The notes: a model not told the origin generated them from the letters alone. DNA of 64,000 bases from Parvibaculum sp045863935 (GCF_045863935.1 NZ_BTVP01000010.1:1-64000); one strand, 5' to 3'. Positions 44,402 through 53,081 are shown, counted from the stretch's first letter. Numbers and translations are program-made.

Positions 44402-45365
44402 GTGCCCGCACGCGAGGTCCCGCCTGGTTCTGCAGGTACCAGAGATAAGTTCTCTCGATACCTTCCTCGAGAGAGACGCGCGCCCTCCAGCCGAGTTCCG
44501 CAATCCGGCTTACATCGAGCAGCTTCCGTGGCGTGCCGTCAGGCTTCGATACGTCGAACCTCAACGCGCCCCGGAAGCCCACCACGTCGCAAACGAGCTG
44601 GGCGAGATCTGCAATGGGCAGGTCGACACCCGTGCCGATGTTCACATGCTCCTCGCCCGAATAGTGCTTCATCAGGTGCACGACCGCGTCCGCCGCATCG
44701 TCCACATAGAGAAACTCCCGTCGAGGCGACCCGGAACCCCATACATCGAGAGACGCCGCCCGCTCCTCCTTCGCCACATGCGCCTTTGCAATCAGGGCAG
44801 GCAGAACGTGGCTCGTCATCAGGTCGAAATTGTCACGCGGCCCATAGAGATTGGTCGGCATGGCGGAGATGAAATCGCACCCGTGCTGCCGTCTGTAGGC
44901 CTGGCAGAGCTTGACGCCGCTGATCTTCGCGATCGCATACCACTCGTTCGTCTTCTCCAGCGGACCGGAGAGAAGCGCACTTTCCGATATCGGCTGCGCG
45001 GCAAGCCGCGGATAGATGCAGGAGGAACCGAGAAAGACGAGCTTCTCGACGTCGAACCGGCGGGCGGCGTCTATGACATTCGCCTCGATCATGATGTTGT
45101 CGTAAATGAAATCCGCCGGACTGGAATCGTTCGCGAAGATGCCGCCAACGCGGGCAGCCGCGAGAACAACGGCGTCCGGCCGCATACGCTCCATCCACGC
45201 TTCGACCTGCTCGGCCCGCCGCAAGTCGACCTCGCTCCGGGACACCGCGAGAATTTCGCAATCCTCCTTCTTGAGGCGATCGGCGATGGCCGACCCCACC
45301 ATGCCTCGATGGCCGGCGACCCAAACGCTTTTGCCCTTCAGGCTGTATAACGGATCTTTATGCAC
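44388..45365 (-). CDS. fcl: GDP-L-fucose synthase
   Basis: A 325-residue short-chain dehydrogenase/epimerase. The NADP-binding Rossmann motif is VAGHRGMVGSAIADRL near residues 13-28. A catalytic Ser lies in LGSSCIYPRLAAQPISESAL near residue 105 and the Tyr-X3-Lys is NEWYAIAKISGVKLCQAYRR near residue 133. Fucose synthase-type residues MPTNLYGPRDNFDLMTSHVL follow. It performs epimerisation and reduction of GDP-4-keto-6-deoxymannose to GDP-L-fucose. The frame has no usable ATG; the GTG at 45365, overlapping the gmd stop by 8 bases, gives the normal family length. Confidence 0.9.
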   Translation of the reverse strand: MHKDPLYSLKGKSVWVAGHRGMVGSAIADRLKKEDCEILAVSRSEVDLRRAEQVEAWMERMRPDAVVLAAARVGGIFANDSSPADFIYDNIMIEANVIDAARRFDVEKLVFLGSSCIYPRLAAQPISESALLSGPLEKTNEWYAIAKISGVKLCQAYRRQHGCDFISAMPTNLYGPRDNFDLMTSHVLPALIAKAHVAKEERAASLDVWGSGSPRREFLYVDDAADAVVHLMKHYSGEEHVNIGTGVDLPIADLAQLVCDVVGFRGALRFDVSKPDGTPRKLLDVSRIAELGWRARVSLEEGIERTYLWYLQNQAGPRVRAHVEA

Positions 45366-46473
45366 CGGCGGCACTCCATTTGATCTGCGCCCGCGAACGC
45401 TGTTCCGCCGTCTCAAGCACTCCCGTTTCCTCGCTGAGCAGCGCAAGATCGCTTTCGACCATCTCCGCAACCAGCTCGGGGAAGCTCGTCTTGTGCCGCC
45501 AGCCGAGACGACGGTGCGCCTTCGCCGGATCTCCAAGGAGCGTCTCCACTTCCGTCGGCCGGAAATAAGCAGGATCGATCTCGATCAGGATCTTCCCCGT
45601 TCTCGCGCAAACGCCCTTTTCGTCGACGCCATGACCGATCCATTCAATCGGCCGGCCGATATGCCCGAAAGCGAGTTCCGCAAACTCGCGGACCGAATGC
45701 GTCTCACCGGTCGCAAGCACATAGTCGTCGGGTTCCTTCTGCTGCAGGATTCGCCACATGCCTTCCACATAGTCGCGCGCATGCCCCCAGTCGCGCGTGG
45801 CGTCGAGATTTCCGAGATAAAGACGGTCCTGCACACCGCGCTCGATTGCGGCAACCGCTCGCGTGATCTTGCGCGTGACGAAGGTCTCGCCGCGTGTCGG
45901 TCCTTCATGATTGAAGAGGATGCCGTTCGAGGCGTGCATCTTGTATGCCTCGCGGTAGTTCACCGTCATCCAGTAGGCATAGAGCTTCGCCACGGCATAG
46001 GGACTGCGCGGATGGAAGGGCGTCGTTTCGCGCTGAGGCACCTCGGCGACCTTGCCGAAAAGTTCGGAGGTCGATGCCTGGTAGAAGCGTACGTCCGATT
46101 CCATCCCGAGGATGCGTATCGCTTCCAGAAGCCTCAATACCCCGAGGGCATCGGCGCTGGCGGTATACTCAGGCGTTTCGAAACTCACCTGAACGTGGCT
46201 CTGCGCCGCGAGATTGTAGATCTCCGTCGGCTTGGTTTCCTGGACGAGGCGAATGACGTTGGTCGCATCGGACACATCGCCATAATGGAGAAAGAAGTTC
46301 TCCCCCTCATTTTCATGCGGGTCGGCGTAGAGGTGATCCACCCGCCGCGTATTGATCGAGGAGGAGCGGCGCTTGACGCCATGCACCACATAACCTTTTC
46401 CGAGCAAAAACTCCGCGAGATAGGCACCGTCTTGTCCTGTGACGCCGGTGATGAGTGCAACTTTCCTCTGCAT
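45358..46473 (-). CDS. gmd: GDP-mannose 4,6-dehydratase
   Basis: A 371-residue extended short-chain dehydrogenase. The NADP motif is ALITGVTGQDGAYLAEFLLG at residues 6-25, followed by VKRRSSSINTRRVDHLYADP. The catalytic region is YQASTSELFGKVAEVPQRET with YAVAKLYAYWMTVNYREAYK near residue 152. It converts GDP-mannose to GDP-4-keto-6-deoxymannose, the substrate of the fucose synthase encoded next. The start at 46473 follows AGGAG; the in-frame extension to 46617 is not family-like. First gene of a four-gene minus-strand operon. No GDP-mannose synthesis gene (manC) is in the window. Confidence 0.94.
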   Translation of the reverse strand: MQRKVALITGVTGQDGAYLAEFLLGKGYVVHGVKRRSSSINTRRVDHLYADPHENEGENFFLHYGDVSDATNVIRLVQETKPTEIYNLAAQSHVQVSFETPEYTASADALGVLRLLEAIRILGMESDVRFYQASTSELFGKVAEVPQRETTPFHPRSPYAVAKLYAYWMTVNYREAYKMHASNGILFNHEGPTRGETFVTRKITRAVAAIERGVQDRLYLGNLDATRDWGHARDYVEGMWRILQQKEPDDYVLATGETHSVREFAELAFGHIGRPIEWIGHGVDEKGVCARTGKILIEIDPAYFRPTEVETLLGDPAKAHRRLGWRHKTSFPELVAEMVESDLALLSEETGVLETAEQRSRAQIKWSAAGA

Positions 46474-46932
46474 GGAACTACTCCTGTTCGGATCGATCAC
46501 TGTGGTTTGCAAGGCGCTCTGGAGGAAAGCTGCCTCCGCTGTTCCGGGAGATCGCACCAACACGAAATGGAGCGGATCGCTCGCCCTTGCGTTCTTCCAG
46601 TCAACACGCAAGCACATCTTGAGGACGAGTGATCAAAACGTGGCCGGTGAAGCGGCGCGCTCGATGCACCGATGGAGGGACCGCAAACGAAGATGCGGGA
46701 ACCTGGCCTCGCGGATGCTTGGCCGCGCACCTTATGGAAAGCGGAAGGCAGCCGCACTTGGCTTCCCGTGGCAGCTTTGCGCCGGTCTCGCGCCTGCATG
46801 ACCTTTCGATTCACGACCAGTCACGAAGAAACCACAGAAAATAGATCGTTTCCGGCAGCACCGTTCGGCAAAACTAGCGTTGGACGTAACGCGCAGTGTT
46901 TACAGCCTGCCGCGAGTGAAATCGGACAAGAC
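46474..46932. other. 459-base divergent intergenic region
   Basis: This lies between gmd and the peptidoglycan-binding-domain gene, transcribed away from each other, so it should contain both promoters. Short open frames cross it on both strands but are Arg/Ser-rich and lack ribosome-binding sites, so I call no gene. The last 120 bases toward 46932 are noticeably richer in A/T. I could not place promoter boxes with confidence. Confidence 0.5.
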
Positions 46933-48276
46933 ATGACAGATTCAGGCGAGCACCAATGGGGGAGCGAACGAAGCCGGAAGGCTTCGCAGAGCGGCGCGGC
47001 GAAAGGCGGCGATGCAGCGCCAGTCGACGTCCCCTGGCAAGACGAGGACTTCGCACGCATCAGCCGGATCGACGCGAAACGGAAATCGAAACGCCGCAAG
47101 CGCAAGGTGGCACCCGAAACCCGATCCACAAGCGCCAAGTCCACAAACGCCAAGCCCGCAAAGGCGGAGCCTGCTGCCGCCGACCCACTCCCGGCCTCGA
47201 AAGCCGCAACGCCGGCGGAAGCGCCGAGACCGCCTCTCCAGCGGACGCAAGTTCCCCGCCCTGCCGACGATCTCGCGCGCGCGGCATCCGACGCCCACGT
47301 GCCGGCTGAGGCAGCGGCCAGACGGGACGGCAATCCGGAGCGTCGCCTCGATCCGCCGCCCTTCCCCTTGCCGCCGGAGCAGGTGAAGACGGAGAAGAGG
47401 AAGTCTTCAGCCCCTGCTGCGCCTGTCCGTCTCGCCGCGGCATGGCCGACGCCGGCCGATGAGAGCGTCACCGGGCCGCGCCTGGATCCTCCGAACCGTC
47501 GCCCGTCACAGGCACCTGTCACCGAGGTTCGCGACATCCGCCATGGCGCGGGACCCTCCTTCGTTCCCGCGGGCCTCTTGCTGCTTGCGGCCGTCGGCGT
47601 TGGCGCCGTTCTGGCTTCCCAAATGACGGCAGACTTGCCTTCCAAATTGCCCAACCTCGTTTCCTCGACCGAGCCATCGCCGGCCCGGCAACCGCTGGAC
47701 CAGGCATTCACAGATAAGGTGGCCACGCCGCGCGCCGCGCAGCCGCATCAGGAGCATGAGGTGGCATCTCTGCCACCGCCGGCAGCCGCCGGCGGCAAGG
47801 TGGAAAAATCGGTCCCGCCCGCAGCCGGCGTCCGGCCGAGCGACCCTGACGACGAAGCAGCGGAAAGCCCGCCGCCGGAAGTGGAACCCGGGACGGTAGA
47901 GGCGGAACCCGAGAACAAGGAACAGAAACGCGCCGTCTCGCAACCACCGCCAGCATCCAGTAAGGCTGCGCCGCAATCGGCGGAGCGCGCGCCGGCACCG
48001 CGCGAACTCGCATCGGCGGAGGCCACGCTCGAACCGCCCGAAGCGGCAACGACACCCTCACCTGCTGGAAGCGAAATGGTGGCGGAAGTGCAAACGCGCC
48101 TTTCTACCTTGGGCTACGCGCCGGGCCCCGCCGACGGTGCCTTGCGCGAGCAGACACGCGACGCCATACGCGCCTTCCAGACCGATGCCGGGCTCCCCGC
48201 GACCGGAGAGATCGACAGCAGCCTTGTGGCGCGCTTGCGGCGGACCGAACAGGTACATTGGAGATTCAGCGGATAA
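46933..48276 (+). CDS. Single-pass membrane protein with C-terminal peptidoglycan-binding domain
   Basis: A 447-residue protein. Residues 1-205 are a cytoplasmic low-complexity region rich in Lys, Arg, Pro and Ala (KRKSKRRKRKVAPETRS, KSTNAKPAKAEPAAADP). One membrane helix lies near 210-232 (VPAGLLLLAAVGVGAVLASQ), followed by a Pro/Glu/Ala-rich periplasmic linker. The C-terminal PG_binding_1 domain covers about residues 380-440 (MVAEVQTRLSTLGYAPGPAD then IRAFQTDAGLPATGEID). It could anchor the envelope or tie an export complex to the cell wall. The ATG at 46933 has only a weak site (GGACAAG) and the start is uncertain; the extension upstream is not conserved-looking. Confidence 0.78.
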   Translation: MTDSGEHQWGSERSRKASQSGAAKGGDAAPVDVPWQDEDFARISRIDAKRKSKRRKRKVAPETRSTSAKSTNAKPAKAEPAAADPLPASKAATPAEAPRPPLQRTQVPRPADDLARAASDAHVPAEAAARRDGNPERRLDPPPFPLPPEQVKTEKRKSSAPAAPVRLAAAWPTPADESVTGPRLDPPNRRPSQAPVTEVRDIRHGAGPSFVPAGLLLLAAVGVGAVLASQMTADLPSKLPNLVSSTEPSPARQPLDQAFTDKVATPRAAQPHQEHEVASLPPPAAAGGKVEKSVPPAAGVRPSDPDDEAAESPPPEVEPGTVEAEPENKEQKRAVSQPPPASSKAAPQSAERAPAPRELASAEATLEPPEAATTPSPAGSEMVAEVQTRLSTLGYAPGPADGALREQTRDAIRAFQTDAGLPATGEIDSSLVARLRRTEQVHWRFSG

Positions 48277-48346
48277 GTGCGCCGGTCGCCGCATTGTTCT
48301 TCTTTCTGCCACAGTGAAAACACAAATCATTCTGTAGGCGGACCAT

Positions 48347-48430
48347 ATGGACAATAATGCAGAGGCCTTTCTCAACATAAACAAGTCGTGTGACCAAGGT
48401 TGCGAGTTAATGGCGGAGAGTCTGGAATAA
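48347..48430 (+). CDS. Possible 27-residue small protein
   Basis: An ATG preceded by TAGGCGG opens a 27-codon frame starting MDNNAEAFLNINKSCDQGCE, ending at TAA 48428-48430. It lies in the 226-base gap upstream of the winged-helix regulator gene and its base composition is lower in G+C than its neighbours. It could be a small protein or a leader peptide for the regulator, or chance. Two Cys are present. Low certainty. Confidence 0.2.
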   Translation: MDNNAEAFLNINKSCDQGCELMAESLE

Positions 48431-48502
48431 ATCCGCCACGGGACTGGTCTTTAACAGCACGAAACGGGGAGGACGCGGAGATAAACGGAGACGAGGTCGC
48501 TT

Positions 48503-49675
48503 ATGTCGAGACTGGTAACAGCGTACGATCATCAGATACCCGAACATCACTTTCGCGTTCCCGATCCATCGCCCACCGTCAGACTTCGGCCATCCACGCG
48601 GTCGCTCGTCATGACGCTGAGGCTGCTGAGAAGGAAGCTTCGCCGATCTGCTTCCTCTTTCGGACGCTCGATGTGGTCTGGAAGATGGACCGGGTCCGGG
48701 TTCCATGCGGGCGCCGCCACGGCCACCCGATCCGGCTTCTCATACAGCGCATATGGGGATCTCAGTACGGATGAGGAGTACGATTTCGCGACCTCGGTCG
48801 AGGACCAGTCCCGCTCCGCGCCGAAGGCCCTTGTCGCGCTCATCAATCCGAACGGCGCCTCGCTCGACCTCATTGCGCGTGCCACATCGGCACAGGAAAT
48901 GGACTTCCTCGAGTTCCAGAATCTGGGTGAATTCGTTCGCTTCCTGAAGCAGGGAAATTCCTGCGACCTCGTCCTGCTCGACTGTGATTCAATTCGAGCG
49001 GGGGCCGCCGAGCTCAAGGAGACTGCACCGGCGGGTATTTCGCATTCGGGCCTTGTCCCCGCGGCAAGTTCGGAAGAAGTCCGCTCGATGAAGGCTTCGA
49101 TGTCCATGGCTTTGCCGGGCACGGGCTCGGCGGCTGCGGAAGACGGTGCCGGCAGACCGGAACCCCGGATCGCTCAACTCGGCCCGCTCGTCCTCGACTT
49201 CCGAACGAGCAGCGCGACATGGAAGGGACACCGTCTCGACCTGACCGTCACGCAGTTCAACATCGTTCACCTTCTCGCCCGGCGCGCCGGTGAGAATCTC
49301 ACCTATCGCCAGATATATGACGTCGTGCACAAGCCCGGTTTCCATGCCGGAGACGGCGAGGACGGCTACCAGACGAATGTCCGCTCTCTCATCAAGCGCG
49401 TGCGACAACAATTCAAGGCAGTGGACGAGAGCTTCGCGGAGATCGAAAACCATCGCGGAGTCGGATACCGCTGGCGCCATTCGGGCGCACTCGAAGACCC
49501 GGTCGCCCCGGAAGATTTGGGAGACATTGCGTTCGGTGCCGACGCCACGGACCGCAGCGTTTCCCGCTGGACGAAGCTCGCCAAAGCCATGAGCCGGCCC
49601 CGTCCTGCGCAAGCCACCGCTCCCGTCGTCGCGGATCAAGCGGCGCCGAACCTCGATTCCTCCGATAGCTGCTGA
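48503..49675 (+). CDS. Orphan OmpR/PhoB-type winged-helix regulator with degenerate receiver-like segment
   Basis: A 390-residue protein. The C-terminal DNA-binding domain (about residues 230-335) shows LGPLVLDFRTSSATWKGHRL, LTVTQFNIVHLLARRAGENL, YQTNVRSLIKRVRQQFKAVD and IENHRGVGYRWR, a standard Trans_reg_C winged helix. Residues about 108-170 resemble a receiver (ALVALINPNGASLDLIARAT to CDLVLLDCDSIRAG) but lack the acidic pair at the first strand, so phosphorylation is doubtful. The first 107 residues are Ser/Arg-rich with no domain. The start at 48503 follows GACGAGG. No histidine kinase gene is adjacent. It may control the surface polysaccharide genes. Confidence 0.78.
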   Translation: MSRLVTAYDHQIPEHHFRVPDPSPTVRLRPSTRSLVMTLRLLRRKLRRSASSFGRSMWSGRWTGSGFHAGAATATRSGFSYSAYGDLSTDEEYDFATSVEDQSRSAPKALVALINPNGASLDLIARATSAQEMDFLEFQNLGEFVRFLKQGNSCDLVLLDCDSIRAGAAELKETAPAGISHSGLVPAASSEEVRSMKASMSMALPGTGSAAAEDGAGRPEPRIAQLGPLVLDFRTSSATWKGHRLDLTVTQFNIVHLLARRAGENLTYRQIYDVVHKPGFHAGDGEDGYQTNVRSLIKRVRQQFKAVDESFAEIENHRGVGYRWRHSGALEDPVAPEDLGDIAFGADATDRSVSRWTKLAKAMSRPRPAQATAPVVADQAAPNLDSSDSC

Positions 49676-49808
49676 GGAACCTGGTCGGCTTCACCGTCGC
49701 TCCCGACCGCTGCTCTCACCGCGAGGAGCATCTCACGATGTCCTCGCGCGCGGGCAACTTCCACGGGAGCGTGTCATCTGTACATCTCCAGGACGCGAAA
49801 GATGCCGG

Positions 49809-50561
49809 ATGCCCTTTCTCAGAAAGATTGCAAGCCTTGAGCCGGTCAGCCGGCTCCGATACCGCTTTGAAGTCTTGCGCCGCATGGAAGGCGTGCATGA
49901 ACGGGAATGCCCACTGTGCGGCCATCGAGGCATGTTCCGGGCGCATGGCCTGCCGCCCCGCTTCGACGCCTGTTGTCCGGCTTGCGGATCGCTCGAGCGT
50001 CATCGGCTCCTCGGCTGCTATCTTCTCGACCAGGCGGAAAGCCTGCTCGCAGGACGGCGGGTGCTTCACTTCGCGCCGGAGCCTTGCATCGCACAAGCAC
50101 TCCAAAGTGCGCCTCTCGCCGCCTATGTGACCGCCGATCTTCATGAACCCGCTGTCGACGAACGGCTCAACATCGAGAAGATCGACAAGCCTTCAAATTC
50201 CTTCGACCTTGTCCTTTGCAGCCACGTTCTCGAACATGTCGACGACCGGCAGGCCTTATCGGAAGTTCACCGGATCCTTTCGCCAGGCGGGACCGCCATC
50301 CTGATGGTGCCCATCGTCGAGGCGTGGACACGCACATATGAAGATGAAGGAATCCGGACCCACCGCGAACGGGAACTGCATTTCAACCAGCGCGATCACC
50401 TTCGCTTCTACGGTCGCGACTTCCGCAGCCGCGTCAAGGAGACGGGCTTCGAGACGCTCTCCGAGTTTACGGCCCACGGGGAATTGGCCGCGCGCTACGG
50501 ACTGACGCGCGGCGAAACCGTCTTCACCGCGCGCAAACCGGGCAGCCCTGTCTCCGCCTAG
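49809..50561 (+). CDS. Class I SAM methyltransferase with N-terminal zinc-ribbon
   Basis: A 250-residue protein. Four Cys in two knuckles (ECPLCGHRGMFRA and ACCPACGSLERHRL, residues about 33-65) form a likely zinc-binding ribbon. A methyltransferase core follows: VLHFAPEPCIAQALQSAPLA (motif I with APEP in place of GXGXG), DLVLCSHVLEHVDDRQALSE and LSPGGTAILMVPIVEAW. Such zinc-ribbon methyltransferases appear in surface polysaccharide regions. Its stop codon overlaps that of the convergent methyltransferase in the shared CTAG at 50558-50561. Substrate unknown. Confidence 0.82.
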   Translation: MPFLRKIASLEPVSRLRYRFEVLRRMEGVHERECPLCGHRGMFRAHGLPPRFDACCPACGSLERHRLLGCYLLDQAESLLAGRRVLHFAPEPCIAQALQSAPLAAYVTADLHEPAVDERLNIEKIDKPSNSFDLVLCSHVLEHVDDRQALSEVHRILSPGGTAILMVPIVEAWTRTYEDEGIRTHRERELHFNQRDHLRFYGRDFRSRVKETGFETLSEFTAHGELAARYGLTRGETVFTARKPGSPVSA

Positions 50562-51589
50562 CGTTCCATCGGGACACGACGAAACCAGAACGAGCCCGGT
50601 TCCCCGCCCTCTTCGGCGAGAACCGGACAGGCTTTCGCAGTTTCCTCCGGGTGCTGGTGCCAGAGCCAGTTGGCGGCGCAGATCACCTCGAATTCTGTGT
50701 TGAAGCTCAGGAAAGCCTCGAGCAGATACTGCTCGTCCCACATACGCCTCTCGTTTACGACCCAGCTTTCGAGATAGTCGCGCGGGGTGAAGATGTCATG
50801 CACATGCACGATAACCCCCGGCTTCAACCGTCCGAGAAGGCTGAGATATTCGTGAACGACATCGCCCTGCGGCCGAATGACGTGCGAGGAATCGATGAAG
50901 AGAATATCGCCGGCGTCGAGCTTGTCGAAAAATGCCGGATCGAGATCCTCGACCCTCGCCCGCACAACCTTCACCGGAATGTCTTCGAGCCAGCCATGCT
51001 CATATGGCTCGACGCAGACATGCTCGCAAACAGGAGCGCCATCCTCTTCGTTTCGCACCAACGCCTCCCGCGCCATCAGCGTCGAATGACCGCTGCCGAT
51101 CTCGTAGAGCCTGCGCGGCCTGAAGTGGCGGATCATGCTGTAGAGAAGCTCGGCATCTCCGGCTTTGAAGGAGTCGTTCCGGTACCCGTAGCGTTTCTCG
51201 CGCGACACCGTACGCGGTATGGCGCGGAGTTCGGAACCGTACCGCAACTGCTCCAGAAACCGGAGCTGGCCGGCGGCATTCAGATCGAGGCCCGGTAGCG
51301 GCCGTTCTTCCGCGAGACTGTGCCTGAGATCGCCTGGATAGAGAATCGGCTCATAGTAGTGATGCCGCACGATGGCAACATTGAACCTGTCGAGGATCGC
51401 CCGCGACCGCGGCGCCTTGTGCCGCAGCCGTCCGAGCGCGGCGGCGACGGGTGCAAACAGAAGAACGAGAGGAACGAGCCCAATATCGGCCGCCCGTGCC
51501 ACCGCCTCTTTCCACTCGAAGCTCGACGGCCGGGCCCGTCTGACGTCGAGGCGAGAGGCCGCTTCTGGCCTTGGGACTGTTTCCGTCAT
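50558..51589 (-). CDS. Class I SAM methyltransferase (Methyltransf_24 / CmcI-like)
   Basis: A 343-residue protein. An N-terminal hydrophobic segment (DIGLVPLVLLFAPVAAALG near residue 36) could associate with the membrane. The methyltransferase core has RRLYEIGSGHSTLMAREAL near residue 165, CVEPYEHGWLEDIPVKVVRA near residue 191 and AGDILFIDSSHVIRPQGDVV near residue 223, the pattern of the Methyltransf_24 group. HVHDIFTPRDYLESWVVNER follows. The ATG at 51589 has GGAGG just upstream; an in-frame ATG at 51616 is possible. Divergent from the membrane protease gene. Acceptor unknown, possibly a sugar. Confidence 0.82.
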   Translation of the reverse strand: MTETVPRPEAASRLDVRRARPSSFEWKEAVARAADIGLVPLVLLFAPVAAALGRLRHKAPRSRAILDRFNVAIVRHHYYEPILYPGDLRHSLAEERPLPGLDLNAAGQLRFLEQLRYGSELRAIPRTVSREKRYGYRNDSFKAGDAELLYSMIRHFRPRRLYEIGSGHSTLMAREALVRNEEDGAPVCEHVCVEPYEHGWLEDIPVKVVRARVEDLDPAFFDKLDAGDILFIDSSHVIRPQGDVVHEYLSLLGRLKPGVIVHVHDIFTPRDYLESWVVNERRMWDEQYLLEAFLSFNTEFEVICAANWLWHQHPEETAKACPVLAEEGGEPGSFWFRRVPMER

Positions 51590-51798
51590 GGAGGCCTCCA
51601 AAATCCGGACCAGCATGGGTCCAACCCGATGATGCCGTGGGGATGGCGAGATTCCGCAGATGAGAAAATTCATCATGCCGAATTTCTTGACCGCTTTTCG
51701 TCAGGATCGCGGCGTTTTCATGTGCGGCGTATGGCCTCGCGGACAAAGCGCGGAGACGCTCTCTTTCGTGTAACATGTGCAAAACGAAGGGGAGACCG

Positions 51799-52923
51799 AT
51801 GTTTGGAAGTCAGATCAAACTGTTCCGCCTTGCAGGCTTCGATGTGATGCTCGACCTGAGCTGGGTCTTCATCGCACTGCTCGTCTCATGGACGCTCGCG
51901 ACCGGCTATTTCCCCGGGATATATCCGGGGCTCGAACCGCTTACCTATTGGTCGATGGGGATCGTGGGCGCGGCCGGCCTCTTCCTCTCGATCATCCTGC
52001 ACGAGCTTTCCCATTCGCTCGTCGCCCGGCGTTTCGACATTCCGATCACCGGCATAACGCTCTTCATCTTCGGCGGTGTCGCGCATATGGCCAAGGAGCC
52101 GCCGACGGCGCGCTCGGAATTCCTGATGGCGATCGCGGGGCCGATCGCGAGCCTCGCCCTGTCGGGGTTCTTCTATCTCATGGCGTCCGCCGCTCTCGCC
52201 GCGGGCCTCGGCGACACTGTCGCGGGCGTTGCCGGTTATCTCGCACTCATCAACCTGATCGTCGCGGTCTTCAACATGGTGCCCGCCTTCCCGCTCGATG
52301 GCGGCCGCGTCTACCGCGCCTGGCTCTGGGGCAAGCTCGGCGACCTGAACGAGGCCACGCGGCGCGCTTCCGCCGCCGGCCAGACCTTCGGCCTCATCCT
52401 GATCGCGCTCGGCGTCGTGAGCCTCTTCTCCGGTAACGTCATCGGCGGCCTCTGGTGGGGGCTGATCGGCCTCTTCCTCCACACGGCATCGCGCGCTTCT
52501 TATGCGCAATTGCAGGCCCACGTCCTGCTCGAGGCCGAACCCGTCTCGCGCCTCATGACCAAGAACCCGGTCACCGCGCCGGCCGACATCACGCTGCGCC
52601 AACTCGTCGACAATTATGTTTACGGCTCATTCCACGAGACCTTTCCGGTGATGGAAGGCGAGCGGCTTGTGGGCAGCATCGGCGTTTCCGATCTGCGCGG
52701 CACGGACAGCACCGAATGGGAGCGCAAGAAAGTGCGCGACGTCATGCACCCTCTCTCGGACAAGAACACGGTGACGCCTCAGGAAAACGCGGAAGCCGCC
52801 CTTCGCCTGATGCGCGAGGGCGGTCATTCGCGGCTCATGGTGGTGGAAGGCGGCAAGCTCCTCGGCATCGTCGCGCTGCGCGACATCATGCGCCTGATGG
52901 AGCTGAAGCAGAACCTCGGCTAG
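51799..52923 (+). CDS. Site-2-type zinc membrane protease (M50) with two CBS domains
   Basis: A 374-residue integral membrane metalloprotease. Zinc ligands are in LSIILHELSHSLVARRF (HELSH near residue 69) and the third ligand region NMVPAFPLDGGRVYRAWLWG near residue 160. Six or so hydrophobic helices make up the first 220 residues. The C-terminus has two CBS domains (VSRLMTKNPVTAPADITLRQ and VRDVMHPLSDKNTVTPQENA), which bind adenosyl nucleotides and regulate activity. Homologues cleave membrane-bound regulators. The ATG at 51799 follows AAGGGGAG. Its stop overlaps that of the opposing protease remnant (CTAG at 52920-52923). Confidence 0.88.
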   Translation: MFGSQIKLFRLAGFDVMLDLSWVFIALLVSWTLATGYFPGIYPGLEPLTYWSMGIVGAAGLFLSIILHELSHSLVARRFDIPITGITLFIFGGVAHMAKEPPTARSEFLMAIAGPIASLALSGFFYLMASAALAAGLGDTVAGVAGYLALINLIVAVFNMVPAFPLDGGRVYRAWLWGKLGDLNEATRRASAAGQTFGLILIALGVVSLFSGNVIGGLWWGLIGLFLHTASRASYAQLQAHVLLEAEPVSRLMTKNPVTAPADITLRQLVDNYVYGSFHETFPVMEGERLVGSIGVSDLRGTDSTEWERKKVRDVMHPLSDKNTVTPQENAEAALRLMREGGHSRLMVVEGGKLLGIVALRDIMRLMELKQNLG

Positions 52924-53081
52924 GCGGGTACGCCCGTAAAGGCAAACAGAACGCCCGGACCGAGCAGCACCGCATTGTAAGCGCCATGCATGATGGCGGG
53001 CGCGCGCAGCGAGCCTGTGGTCCGCGCGAACCCCGCAAGAACGAAACCGACCGCGAAGAGCATGGCCGTCAGCCCGCCGCT
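52920..53081 (-). pseudogene. C-terminal remnant of a CPBP intramembrane protease
   Basis: Translating the minus strand in this frame gives ESGGLTAMLFAVGFVLAGFA followed by RTTGSLRAPAIMHGAYNAV and a stop. This is the last helix pair of CPBP (CAAX protease self-immunity) membrane proteins, including the conserved His in the IMHGAYN motif. The catalytic Glu-Glu-X3-Arg segment that should precede it is absent; the allophanate hydrolase coding sequence occupies that place. Only about 50 residues remain, so it is a decayed fragment, probably cut off when the catabolic operon arrived or was rearranged. The upstream limit is arbitrary. Confidence 0.65.

Noticed and set aside
46497..46814. 105-codon minus-strand frame in the gmd upstream region
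   Set aside because: Ser/Arg/Cys-rich without ribosome-binding site; more likely promoter DNA.
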